A DNA stretch of 58,368 nt. It comes from an uncultured Porphyromonadaceae bacterium. Lineage in GTDB: Bacteria > Bacteroidota > Bacteroidia > Bacteroidales > Muribaculaceae. Both the position numbers and the translations under genes were made by a program. The notes under the pieces are model-generated. The model was given only the letters and a program-made list of their open reading frames with translations, was not told where the DNA came from and made no database searches. Numbering within the stretch: the stretch's first letter is position 1; every line of letters begins with the position of its first letter. Below are positions 49,478 through 58,240 of this stretch, piece by piece. The DNA lies in assembly GCA_947176605.1 (NCBI GenBank), contig CAMWRH010000011.1:1-58368 (forward strand), read 5' to 3'.

Positions 49478-51688
49478 TCATTTCATTGCGGGGATAAGAT
49501 CGGTGTCGCCTACCACCCAGACCAGATCGCCAGGCAGCAGCACCGTATCCGGACGCGGCTCGAAATATTCTCCATTGCGATGCACCTTGACGAGCATGCT
49601 GTGGAACTGCTCGCGTATCTGCGTATCGCGCAGCGGCACATTCACTATCGGCGACGTGGCTGTGAGCAGGATGCTCTTAAGCTCGACATGCTTGTATCCG
49701 CATACGTGCTCGCTGAAGTGCTGTTCGTCGCGCTCTATGTCATCGTTAAGGGCCTTGATCTGCTCATCGTTGCCTATCACGCCGAGTATGTCGCCGGGGA
49801 AAATACGGGTTTCTCCTCCGGGAAGAGGTATCATCATCTGGCCACGCTGGATGCTCGATATGCTTACTCCGTAATCCGAGCGCAGCCCGGAGTCTTTCAG
49901 GCGGTCGCCCACAAAAATACTGTTGGGGCCGACCTGGATATAGGCCTGGTGCAGGTCGTCGACCAGATTGTTGTTGCGACCCGACCGGGTATTCTCGCGG
50001 ATGTTGAGGTTGTCCATGAAGCGCTCTTCCATACGGTTGTAGCGCTGCATGATGCGTCCGGAGGCAAAGAGGATGATCAACACAAAGAAGCATACTCCCA
50101 CTATCCACCCTATCATTGAGCCATAGGAGAGGGTGACGAAGTATACGGTGAAGAGCATCGCCACAAGATAGCGTATGATCCGCATCGCCACAAGGGGCAC
50201 ATCGTAGAATGAGGCCGTCTGATGCAGACGCATCCGCTCATCGGGCTTGGTGCTGCTGAAAGACAAGGCCACAAGGAAGGGCGACATGGCAACCAGTGTC
50301 AGCACCGTCGCCATAAGATGCCCCCAACGGCTGAACATCCCTTCAAGCAACGGGAATACATACTGTCGCGACACAAGTATGATGGCTAACAGTACCACCG
50401 AATACAGTACAATCCTCCACACGTAACGGCTGAGTATGTCGCGCCACAGGCGGCGCGTGTCGCTGGCATCCGATGCCTGCTTTGAATATCTCTCTATCAG
50501 GAAGTGAAGTCCCTGCGGAAGATGCGGAAGCAGGCGGTCGTAGGCCGGACGGGCCATCTTGATGAAGTAGGGGGTGGTGAATATCGTAATCACCGATACT
50601 GCCACTATAATAGGATACAGACTCGGCTGAAGCACTCCCAGACTCATGCCGAGCGAGGCGATGATGAAGGAGAACTCTCCGATCTGCGTGAGCGTGAAGC
50701 CGCTCTCTATTGCCACTTTCAGGCTCTGCCCGGTCACAAGCATACCCAGCGATCCGAATATTATCATGCCTGCTATCACCACCACGGCAAGCAGCAGTAT
50801 CTCGCCCCAGTAAGTGACGAGCACTCCGGGATCGACCATCATTCCCACCGAGATGAAGAATACGGAGCCGAAAAGGTCCTTGACCGGGAGCACGACATGC
50901 TCTATCCGCTCGGCTGCCATGGTGCCGGCCAGGATAGACCCCATCACGAAGGCTCCGAGTTCAAGCGAGAATCCGCACGATACGGAGAATACGGCCATGG
51001 CGAAACACAGCGCCATCGATACCACGAGCAGTGTCTCGTTGTTGAGATATCCGCGCAGACGCACAAGCAGCGACGGGATGATGTACACACCCACCAGAAT
51101 CCAGATGATAAGGAAAAACAGCAGCTTGCCGACACTGTACAGCAGTTCCATCCCCTGCACATCGCCTACGGCCATCGACGACAGCAGCACGAGCATCAGC
51201 ACGGCGAAAAGATCCTCGATTATCAGCACCGACAGCACCATGGTGGCAAATTTGTTCTGCCGCAATCCCAGGTCGGTCAGCGATTTGAGTATTATGGTGG
51301 TCGACGACATGGATATCATGCCGCCTAAGAAGATGCAGTTGATCGTGTTGAGATGCAGCAGGCACCCTACCCCGAATCCGGCCATCGTCATCCCGGTGAT
51401 GATTATCAGCGCCGTGACTATGGCCGAGCTGCCGGAGTTCAGGAGCTTTTTGAAACTGAATTCCAGCCCGAGACAGAACATCAGCACCACTATGCCGAGT
51501 TCGGCCCAGAATTCTATATTGTCGAGATTGGATATCGACGGAAGCCAGGTAAACTTCGGACTCGCCAGAAATCCGGCGAGAATATAGCCCAATACCACGG
51601 GCTGACGCAATTTCTTGAACAGCAGGGTCACTACCGATCCGAGCAGCAATATCCAGGCCAGATCGGCAATCAGTGCGTTGGTATTCAT
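49478..51688 (-). CDS. cation/proton antiporter, CPA2 family with C-terminal RCK_C domains
   Basis: The 736-residue protein has about twelve N-terminal hydrophobic helices with VLGYILAGFLASP, a long FCLGLEFSFKKL helix and GMISMSSTTIILKSL, as in KefB/KefC-type antiporters. A second group of about four helices follows (about 420-560), and then two TrkA-C/RCK_C-like modules (VGDRLKDSGLR, VPLRDTQIREQF). The extra middle helices in place of the usual RCK_N domain are atypical. It probably moves K+ or Na+ against H+ in response to a cytoplasmic ligand. It overlaps the MgtC-like gene by 4 bases. Confidence 0.88.
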   Translation of the reverse strand: MNTNALIADLAWILLLGSVVTLLFKKLRQPVVLGYILAGFLASPKFTWLPSISNLDNIEFWAELGIVVLMFCLGLEFSFKKLLNSGSSAIVTALIIITGMTMAGFGVGCLLHLNTINCIFLGGMISMSSTTIILKSLTDLGLRQNKFATMVLSVLIIEDLFAVLMLVLLSSMAVGDVQGMELLYSVGKLLFFLIIWILVGVYIIPSLLVRLRGYLNNETLLVVSMALCFAMAVFSVSCGFSLELGAFVMGSILAGTMAAERIEHVVLPVKDLFGSVFFISVGMMVDPGVLVTYWGEILLLAVVVIAGMIIFGSLGMLVTGQSLKVAIESGFTLTQIGEFSFIIASLGMSLGVLQPSLYPIIVAVSVITIFTTPYFIKMARPAYDRLLPHLPQGLHFLIERYSKQASDASDTRRLWRDILSRYVWRIVLYSVVLLAIILVSRQYVFPLLEGMFSRWGHLMATVLTLVAMSPFLVALSFSSTKPDERMRLHQTASFYDVPLVAMRIIRYLVAMLFTVYFVTLSYGSMIGWIVGVCFFVLIILFASGRIMQRYNRMEERFMDNLNIRENTRSGRNNNLVDDLHQAYIQVGPNSIFVGDRLKDSGLRSDYGVSISSIQRGQMMIPLPGGETRIFPGDILGVIGNDEQIKALNDDIERDEQHFSEHVCGYKHVELKSILLTATSPIVNVPLRDTQIREQFHSMLVKVHRNGEYFEPRPDTVLLPGDLVWVVGDTDLIPAMK

Positions 51689-52401
51689 ATTTCTGTCTGT
51701 GATGATAGGGTTATCGATATGGTAGGCTCCACCAGGCGAAGGGCTGCCAGCAGTGGGAGATAGTCGGCATGGGAGTGACCGAGCACGAGGAAACTTAGCT
51801 CGGTGCTGTCGGCCGCATAATCATATTCCACGAAGAAGGTGCTCAGATGTATCTGATTGGCTGCAAACACGTGCCGGTAAGGGGCTATGTCGCTCACTAT
51901 CCCCTTTACCCTTACATTGATGGCCTTGCTCTCCTGCCCTACGCTCTGCCAGTGCTCATACCAGTCGAACATGACGAGCACCACCAGGATCAGCGCCGTG
52001 GCGCAGATTGCGGCCACATACATACCCACTCCGACGGCCATGCCTATTATGGCCGAAATCCATATGCCGGCTGCCGTGGTGAGCCCCTTTACCGACCCTT
52101 TGGCCCTTATCATGGCGCCACCGCCGAGAAAGCCGATGCCGGTGATCACCTGGGCCGCTATTCGGCCCGGGTCGCCGTTCTTCAGTCCGAGATACACCTG
52201 CGGCACATAGATTGACAGCAGCATGGCAAGACAGGCCCCCATCGTGATGAGGGCGAATGTGCGGATTCCGGCTATCTGCCCTTTCCGCTTGCGTTCGGCT
52301 CCCACCACCACACCGAGTGCCATGCTCAACAGCATACGGAACAGTGTGTTGGCCAGATTCACGTCAAGAGCCGTTATGTCTTCATAAAGTTGATGTAACA
52401 T
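51685..52401 (-). CDS. MgtC/SapB family membrane protein
   Basis: The 238-residue protein has an N-terminal MgtC-type membrane domain (about 1-145) with MALGVVVGAERKRKGQIAGIRTFALI, GFLGGGAMI and GLTTAAGIWISAIIGM, conserved in the family. A C-terminal cytoplasmic domain (about 150-238) of ACT-like type follows. MgtC relatives affect Mg2+ homeostasis, F1Fo ATP synthase and acid tolerance. The start at 52401 is preferred over 52455 because it precedes the family N-terminus. The gene overlaps the downstream antiporter by 4 bases (ATGA) and the pair is clearly one operon. No mgtA-type operator is seen upstream. Confidence 0.9.
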   Translation of the reverse strand: MLHQLYEDITALDVNLANTLFRMLLSMALGVVVGAERKRKGQIAGIRTFALITMGACLAMLLSIYVPQVYLGLKNGDPGRIAAQVITGIGFLGGGAMIRAKGSVKGLTTAAGIWISAIIGMAVGVGMYVAAICATALILVVLVMFDWYEHWQSVGQESKAINVRVKGIVSDIAPYRHVFAANQIHLSTFFVEYDYAADSTELSFLVLGHSHADYLPLLAALRLVEPTISITLSSQTEI

Positions 52402-52454
52402 GATGCAGTGTAGTGTTTTTGTCCCCCCCCCCTTGTCATTATACCCTCTCCACA

Positions 52455-53117
52455 CTACCAGGGCAGTCCGGTGCCGATATACCCGATACGCGCCTCGGAT
52501 GTGAAGGCATCGGCCGCCGGGGGAGCCACATCACTGTACAGCTCGCGGCTCAGGGCCTCGGGCAGTCGCGACTGGTCGGGCTGGAACCATATCCCGCGCC
52601 AATGCCAGCACCACATCCCTTCGTCGTCTGAATCCTCCCACTCCGCCTCTACTCCCGGAAGGGCAAGCACCCGTGAGAACTCATCGCCTATGCGCAGCAC
52701 TCCTCCCTCGGGTGTGCGCACCACGATATGCGGTGATTCGGCGCTCACCACATCTATCGTGCCCTCGGTAAATTCGTAGGCACAGAACAGCGGGGCGCCT
52801 CCATAGAGAAAGATATATGAATTCGACTCATTACCCTCCTCTTTGGTCATCGTGTCGTACACTCCCTCATCGGATGGCGCGATATGCGCGGTCTGCATCC
52901 CTACCCGGATGCGCTCCACTCCCTGCGCTGTAAGTTCATGATCTGCCGGAGCCGCCAATGTATCGGCAGCCGGGGCACTCTCTTTGACCGATTCCCGCAA
53001 AGTATCGGCATGGCGCTCCTTATCACTGCCCGAACATGCCGTAAGGGTGATTCCTGCCACTATTACAACTCCGGCAAGGAGCGGGTGGATATGGTAGTCC
53101 TGATGATTTGTGTGCAT
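52455..53117 (-). CDS. lipoprotein, unknown function
   Basis: The 220-residue precursor has a signal ending LTAC (Cys28 lipidated). An acidic Ala/Asp linker precedes a small beta-rich domain (ERIRVGMQTAHIAP, SYIFLYGGAPLFCAYE, GVLRIGDEFSRVLALP, WCWHWRGIWFQP). I recognise no family. It sits between the MgtC-like and the second antiporter genes on the same strand. The start at 53117 is preferred to 53147 because it gives a normal signal length. Confidence 0.7.
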   Translation of the reverse strand: MHTNHQDYHIHPLLAGVVIVAGITLTACSGSDKERHADTLRESVKESAPAADTLAAPADHELTAQGVERIRVGMQTAHIAPSDEGVYDTMTKEEGNESNSYIFLYGGAPLFCAYEFTEGTIDVVSAESPHIVVRTPEGGVLRIGDEFSRVLALPGVEAEWEDSDDEGMWCWHWRGIWFQPDQSRLPEALSRELYSDVAPPAADAFTSEARIGYIGTGLPW

Positions 53118-53272
53118 TTCAATGGTCGTTTTGAGTCGTTGATACATATGAATGTCGTTGCTTATGATTCTCCCGGCAGGGCTTTACTTCAGCCGGTATG
53201 CATCGGGGATGCCTCATGCTGACAGTCTTTCCTATAATGATAACACCTGAAGCACGCGATAAGTCACACTTC

Positions 53273-55333
53273 TCAGACAGAAAGGAGGGATTTCTCCGTG
53301 GCCGGGGGCACTCCTTTGCCGAATTGGCCCGGTATGATGAGGGTAAGGTTGTGATTGCGGAAGTTGCGCCCCAGAAATGAGGGCATGTTGTCGTAATCAC
53401 CCGTATATGAGACGGAGCCCTTACGGGCACCCACTACGATAAGCAGGTCGTCGACTCCTACCTGCGACGACAGGATAATGAAGTCGTCCCAGCTCTCCAT
53501 GTCGGCGTAATCGCGGCGCACCGCATATCCCCCCTCTGCGATATGCGACTCTATGTACTCTCCCGTGGCCGGCATACACATGAAGCGCACATGGCATCCC
53601 AGCTGCGCTCCAAGATTGGCCACCCGGGCTATCCATTCGCAGAATCCGGTCTCGTACTGCGCGTTGCGTGGCACGTAGACAAACACACGTTTCACCGTGT
53701 CGACCGGGATGAAGCATCTCGACATGATGACCATACGGTCAGTCTGACGCAGCAGCTGCTCGATCATGTTGCCGAAGAACGTATCCACTATATTCGAACG
53801 CCGGTGCAATCCGATCACCACCTCCGTGGCATGATGCTCCCGCATCACATTGGTCACTCCGGCCATCACGTTGAGATCGAAGCGCTCTACTTCCCGGCAC
53901 CCCACATCCATCGACTCGGCGGCAGTACGGGCCAGCTGAAGCGACTGACGCCCGTCGCGCAGCAGCGCGGGGTCATCGTTGCGGCGCACGAACAGGGCCG
54001 TCACCGGAAGGTCGTTGAGCGGGTTGCGCATGAACACTGCCATACGCATGATCCCTTCCGCCGTAAGCGGATTGCTTACGGCCACTATCTGCCTGGCAAA
54101 CCCCACCTTGAGCGGGGTCTCCGTGTCGAGTTCGGCTGCCGACAGGGCGATGCGCAACGTGCGCGCGGCCCGCTCCGTGGCTACCGAGGCCACTATGCAG
54201 CATACCAGTATCATCACTACGGCGCCATTCATCATGTCTTCGCTCAGCAGACCATACTGATAACCTATCATTGTGGCGGCAATCGTGGCCGCTGCCTTCC
54301 CCGAGGAAAGGCCAAACATCAGTCGCCTGCCGCTCTGGTCCACTCCTGTCAGACGCTGACTCGCATAGGCGGCCACCCATTTGGTGGCCAACGCCGTGGC
54401 AGTCATCACTCCGGCGGCCTGCGCCACACCCCATCCGCGGAATATCACATGCACGTTGATCAGCATCCCCACTCCTATCAGAAAGTAGGGGATGAAGATG
54501 GCATTACCCACGAAGGAAATCCTGTGCATCAGGGCCGAACGGGTCGGTATGAAGCGGTTGAGTATCAGTCCGGCATAGAAGGCTCCCAGTATCGCCTCGA
54601 TTCCTATAAGGCGCGCCAGTGTCGAGGCCACGAGCACCAGTGTGAGTATGAAGATGAACTGCATCACCGAGTCGCTCGTCTTCCGGAAGAACCAGCGCGT
54701 CATCCTCGGGAAGCTCCATCCTACGGCCAGTGCGTATACGGCCATCTGCAGCAACAGCCACACCAGGCTCATCACTTCAAAATGGCCCGATGCCCGCACC
54801 TCTACCACTTCGGCAAGGGCGAGCAGCGACAGAAGCACGGCCACTATGGTGCCGCAGACGGCTATCACGGCCCCACGGTTGTTGCTGAGTCCGAACCGGC
54901 TCACCACCGGATAGGAGATAAGCGTGTGCGAGGCGTACATGCTCGATATGAGCACCGCCGTGGTCCATCCCGTGTCAAGTGCCCAGTGGGTAAGCGGAAT
55001 GCCTACCCCCATCGGAATCATAAAGGTGATCAGACCGAACAGGATGCCGCTACGGTAGTTGCGCCGCAGATGATACATGTCGATCTCTACAGCTGCCAGA
55101 AACATCAGGTACAGTATCCCCACCTGGCCGAAAATCTCGAAACTCGCGTCGCGGGCCAGAAGATTGAACCCATACGGCCCCACAGCCACACCGGCAAGTA
55201 TAAGCCCTACTATATTGGGTATTTTAAGCCGACTGAAGAGCAACGGCGCACACAATATGATAATCAGCACCAGGGTGATGATTACTACCGGCTGCGCAAA
55301 CGGCAGATGCAGGAAGTCGGCTGGGATGTTCAT
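53273..55333 (-). CDS. cation/proton antiporter (CPA2) with C-terminal Usp-like region
   Basis: The 686-residue protein has about twelve hydrophobic helices with IPNIVGLILAGVAVGPYG, LYLMFLAAVEIDMYHL and RLIGIEAILGAFYAGLILNR, typical of Na+/H+ or K+/H+ exchangers of the CPA2 type. It is followed by a soluble region of about 290 residues containing two universal-stress-protein-like segments (VAVSNPLTAEGIMRMA and EVVIGLHRRSNIVDTFFG). This architecture occurs in Bacteroidetes exchangers. The soluble part may regulate transport. The TatD gene overlaps it by 4 bases, so the two are translationally coupled. Confidence 0.86.
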   Translation of the reverse strand: MNIPADFLHLPFAQPVVIITLVLIIILCAPLLFSRLKIPNIVGLILAGVAVGPYGFNLLARDASFEIFGQVGILYLMFLAAVEIDMYHLRRNYRSGILFGLITFMIPMGVGIPLTHWALDTGWTTAVLISSMYASHTLISYPVVSRFGLSNNRGAVIAVCGTIVAVLLSLLALAEVVEVRASGHFEVMSLVWLLLQMAVYALAVGWSFPRMTRWFFRKTSDSVMQFIFILTLVLVASTLARLIGIEAILGAFYAGLILNRFIPTRSALMHRISFVGNAIFIPYFLIGVGMLINVHVIFRGWGVAQAAGVMTATALATKWVAAYASQRLTGVDQSGRRLMFGLSSGKAAATIAATMIGYQYGLLSEDMMNGAVVMILVCCIVASVATERAARTLRIALSAAELDTETPLKVGFARQIVAVSNPLTAEGIMRMAVFMRNPLNDLPVTALFVRRNDDPALLRDGRQSLQLARTAAESMDVGCREVERFDLNVMAGVTNVMREHHATEVVIGLHRRSNIVDTFFGNMIEQLLRQTDRMVIMSRCFIPVDTVKRVFVYVPRNAQYETGFCEWIARVANLGAQLGCHVRFMCMPATGEYIESHIAEGGYAVRRDYADMESWDDFIILSSQVGVDDLLIVVGARKGSVSYTGDYDNMPSFLGRNFRNHNLTLIIPGQFGKGVPPATEKSLLSV

Positions 55334-56109
55334 GTGGGGAGTCTGAAGATTTTGCGCGCCGTGGCATCGGTAGCCTGTTCAGCCTCCGGGGCTGTCACGC
55401 CGCATACCTCGGCCACTTTGTCGCGTATGTAGGGAAGATAACTGCTCTCGTTGGTGCGGCCTCGCTTAGGCACGGGCGCAAGATACGGCGAATCCGTCTC
55501 AAGCACTACGCGCCCGATTCCGGCCAGTGCCACAGCCTCGCGCACGTCGGGAGCATTCTTGAATGTCACCACTCCGTTGATCCCTATCACCGTGTCGGGC
55601 AATCGGAGCACCCGCTCCGCCTGCTCCGGGCCATAGGTAAAACTGTGGAATACCAGCGGGGGCAATCCGTCGCCCATCCCTCCTATCACCTCAAGCACCT
55701 CATCCAACGCCTCGCGGCAATGGATGATGACCGGCTTACGCATCGACATGGCCAGATCAAGCTGATAGCCGAAGGCATCCATCTGCTCGAAGCGGTAGGT
55801 GCGGTCGTGATAGAGGTCGATTCCGATCTCCCCGACTGCCACCGGATGCTCATCTTCGAAACGTGCGAACACATCGTCGGTCTTTGCCCTCCAGTCGCGG
55901 TCGATCTCTTCGGGATGCATCCCCACGGCCACTGAAGTCACGTCAGGCCTCTGATGATGCAGCTCGAGAAGCGGCTCCATCGTGACAAGGTCCACATTCG
56001 GCAGCACCATATGGCTCACTCCGGCCTCAAGGGCGCGGTCGACCGCCCCGACGGCTCCGCCGTCGGGGTAGTCTTCTGCAAAATATATATGCGTATGCGT
56101 ATCTATCAT
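55330..56109 (-). CDS. TatD family metal-dependent hydrolase
   Basis: The 259-residue TIM-barrel enzyme has the metal ligands DTHTH at the N-terminus, VGEIGID, a His in VIIHCREA and the Asp in LETDSPYLAP, and ends with ATARKIFRLPT. TatD proteins are 3'-5' exonucleases or deoxyribonucleases. The frame is open to 56178, but the ATG at 56109 starts exactly at MIDTHTHIYF, so I use it. It overlaps the antiporter start by 4 bases and follows the polyprenyl synthase by 84 bases on the same strand. Confidence 0.92.
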   Translation of the reverse strand: MIDTHTHIYFAEDYPDGGAVGAVDRALEAGVSHMVLPNVDLVTMEPLLELHHQRPDVTSVAVGMHPEEIDRDWRAKTDDVFARFEDEHPVAVGEIGIDLYHDRTYRFEQMDAFGYQLDLAMSMRKPVIIHCREALDEVLEVIGGMGDGLPPLVFHSFTYGPEQAERVLRLPDTVIGINGVVTFKNAPDVREAVALAGIGRVVLETDSPYLAPVPKRGRTNESSYLPYIRDKVAEVCGVTAPEAEQATDATARKIFRLPT

Positions 56110-56193
56110 GAGCAACGCTCTTTGCCGGGGAGTGGTGAGGAGCACTCGGCACTCAGCGCGTCCGGCTGAACACTCCACTCCATCCGGGAGACA

Positions 56194-57162
56194 TTATTTC
56201 TTACGTCCGGAAAGACGGTCGAGCAGGTATTTGAATGATTCCAGACGCTCATCCGGCAGCCCGGTCGATTTCACCGCTTTCAGCGCCTTGGCGCTGTATG
56301 AGGCGGCAGCCTTGCGGCACCCCTCGTCGAGATGCATCTTCTCGTATATCCGGGTGACGGTCTTTACACGCATGTCGCCGGCCGGAAGCTCCATGGCTAT
56401 GCGCAGGGCCTTGGCCTCTTCGGTGCCGGCAGCCATGCCGCTGATATAGAGGAAGGTCTTCTTGGCCTGGTTGATATCGCCACCTATCGGTTTGCCAAAG
56501 GTCGAGGCATCGCCAAAGGTATCGAGCCAGTCATCCTCGATCTGGAAGGCTATGCCGAGGTTCTCGCCATAGGCGCGGAGCGCGGCGCACACCTTGTCGT
56601 TGCAACCGCAGAGCACTCCGCCGATTTCGGCACACGCTCCGAGCAGGGCGCCTGTCTTGAGGCGTATCATCTCTACGTATTCCTCCGGTGTGACATCATC
56701 GCGATGCTCAAACTCCATGTCAAGGGCCTGACCCTCATATACGTCGATGGCCATACGGTTGACTACATCTGTCACGCGGCGCAGCCTGTCGTCGGCCACA
56801 TCCGAAATCAGACGCTGGGCCTCGCCAAGCATCGTATCGCCCGAGAGTATCGCTGCCGGGGCACCGTACTTGCGGAACACCGTCGGACGGTTGCGGCGTG
56901 TGTCGGAGTCATCCATCACGTCATCATGCAGGAGCGTGAAGTTGTGGAACAGTTCCATACCCAGTGCCACCGACATCGCGGCAGCCGTATCGCCGCCGAA
57001 GGCCTCTACAGTCATCAGCACAAGTACCGGACGTATGCGTTTGCCTCCTGCCTCGAGGGCATAGGCGATGGGTGCGTAGAGAGATGAGGGTTTACGCTCT
57101 GAAAATCCCAGAGCGAGGAGTGACGCCTCCACTTCGGAGGCATATTCTGAAATTCTTTTCAT
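56194..57162 (-). CDS. polyprenyl synthetase (farnesyl/geranylgeranyl diphosphate synthase type)
   Basis: The 322-residue prenyl transferase has both Asp-rich motifs: DDVMD (first, in LLHDDVMDDSDTRRN) and DDWLD (second, in FQIEDDWLDTFGD), plus AGGKRIRPVLV near the N-terminus. It condenses isopentenyl diphosphate with an allylic diphosphate; chain length cannot be set with confidence, though a short-chain product is likely. The gene follows the lipoprotein gene by 2 bases on the same strand, so they share a transcript. Confidence 0.92.
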   Translation of the reverse strand: MKRISEYASEVEASLLALGFSERKPSSLYAPIAYALEAGGKRIRPVLVLMTVEAFGGDTAAAMSVALGMELFHNFTLLHDDVMDDSDTRRNRPTVFRKYGAPAAILSGDTMLGEAQRLISDVADDRLRRVTDVVNRMAIDVYEGQALDMEFEHRDDVTPEEYVEMIRLKTGALLGACAEIGGVLCGCNDKVCAALRAYGENLGIAFQIEDDWLDTFGDASTFGKPIGGDINQAKKTFLYISGMAAGTEEAKALRIAMELPAGDMRVKTVTRIYEKMHLDEGCRKAAASYSAKALKAVKSTGLPDERLESFKYLLDRLSGRKK

Positions 57163-57164
57163 TT

Positions 57165-57800
57165 TTATTGCTTGTACTTTTCAAAAATCTCTTTCGGTAT
57201 CCCTTCGGCTCCATCCTTATCAAGAGCAATCTGGAATCCCTTTATGAAACGCCTGAATGTGAGGGAATCCTCCGGATTTGCCGCACACACCTGCTGCATG
57301 GCGGCGATCTCCGACTCCACTTCAGCAGCTGTCTTGCGCCCCTCGCGGATGTCGCTTACATATTCAAGGCCAAGATTATACCCCAGACGGTCAGGGTCAT
57401 CCTGGGCCGCGAGTTTGCGGAGCTTCATCTTCTCATTGAGCGGAAGATTCTCGGAATAGGCATCATAAGCTGCCTGGAAACTCTGCAGCTCATCGTCCTT
57501 ATAATGCTCATAGGCATAAAGGGAGGCCATGCTGAGGGTATCGATCCCCACATTGCCGAGATGACCCAGAGCGGCATTGCATATGAACCGCGCCACCGAG
57601 TCGGGAACCACGGTCTTCATCATATACTCCACTTTTGCCGCATCATCCATAGCGGCGAATCCCTCCGGGAACGCGCCGCCTTCTGCCGAACCGGAGCCAC
57701 AGGCCACACTGATTACGGACAAAGCCGCCATACACCCCGCAATAGCGAAGCGACGTATCTTACCGCTCTCTGATGAAGCGGGGATGCGCTCTATTATCAT
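57165..57800 (-). CDS. lipoprotein, unknown function
   Basis: The 211-residue precursor has an unusually long N-terminal region and a signal ending ISVAC (Cys34 lipidated). The body is helical and charged (FAAMDDAAKVEYMMKTVVP, LSMASLYAYEHYKDDELQSF, LRKLAAQDDPDRLGYNLGLEY, TFRRFIKGFQIALDKDG). I do not recognise a family. The ATG at 57800 is chosen because it is the last start that keeps the signal; starts at 57806 and 57872 are possible. It heads the operon with the polyprenyl synthase. Confidence 0.72.
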   Translation of the reverse strand: MIIERIPASSESGKIRRFAIAGCMAALSVISVACGSGSAEGGAFPEGFAAMDDAAKVEYMMKTVVPDSVARFICNAALGHLGNVGIDTLSMASLYAYEHYKDDELQSFQAAYDAYSENLPLNEKMKLRKLAAQDDPDRLGYNLGLEYVSDIREGRKTAAEVESEIAAMQQVCAANPEDSLTFRRFIKGFQIALDKDGAEGIPKEIFEKYKQ

Positions 57801-57932
57801 GCACATCGGAAAGTAGTGATTTATGAGTGTAAATCCTGCCTGACTCCCCACACGGAGCAGCCATACAGGCAACTCAGATTAGAAAACAAGTACAAAATTA
57901 GTAAAAAAACAACAATTTCCCGCCACATCCCC

Positions 57933-57962
57933 TTGACAATTCAATAAAAATCGCTAACTTTG
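57933..57962 (+). promoter_or_regulatory. tRNA-Ser promoter
   Basis: TTG (57933-57935), a 19-base spacer and TAACTTTG (57955-57962) match the consensus very well. The start of transcription near 57969 leaves about 54 bases before the mature tRNA. Confidence 0.75.
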
Positions 57963-58022
57963 TGGCCGGAATCCGATAAGAGCGGCTCAACGTGCGGATT
58001 CCACCGACATAGAATGCAATAT

Positions 58023-58110
58023 GGAGTGGTGCTCGAGTGGCTGAAGAGGCACGCCTGGAAAGCGTGTATACCCCAAAAGGGTATCCCGAGTTCGAATCTC
58101 GGTCACTCCG
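58023..58110 (+). tRNA. tRNA-Ser (anticodon GGA)
   Basis: The acceptor stem GGAGTGG pairs with TCACTCC (last pair G-U). The anticodon loop CTGGAAA contains GGA. A long variable arm (TACCCCAAAAGGGTA) identifies a serine tRNA, and the T loop is TTCGAAT. The discriminator is G, and CCA is not encoded. It reads UCC and UCU codons. Confidence 0.95.
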
Positions 58111-58134
58111 CAAAATTTTTAAAATGGGCCCCTG

Positions 58135-58169
58135 AAAATCCCGCAAGCAGAAATGCCTGCGGGATTTTT
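58135..58169 (+). terminator. rho-independent terminator after tRNA-Ser
   Basis: AAAATCCCGCA (58135-58145) pairs perfectly with TGCGGGATTTT (58158-58168) around a 12-base loop, and the T run extends past the stem. Confidence 0.88.
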
Positions 58170-58240
58170 CGCCAGGGGCCGCAAGCGGCCCTTTGCACTG
58201 ACGGACAGCCGGCGCCAGTCCCCTCCGGGCCATTGCCAGA

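Noticed and set aside
53543..55432. 629-codon plus-strand frame opposite the second antiporter
   Set aside because: The product is His/Arg/Gln-rich with no motif, antisense to a clear membrane transporter.
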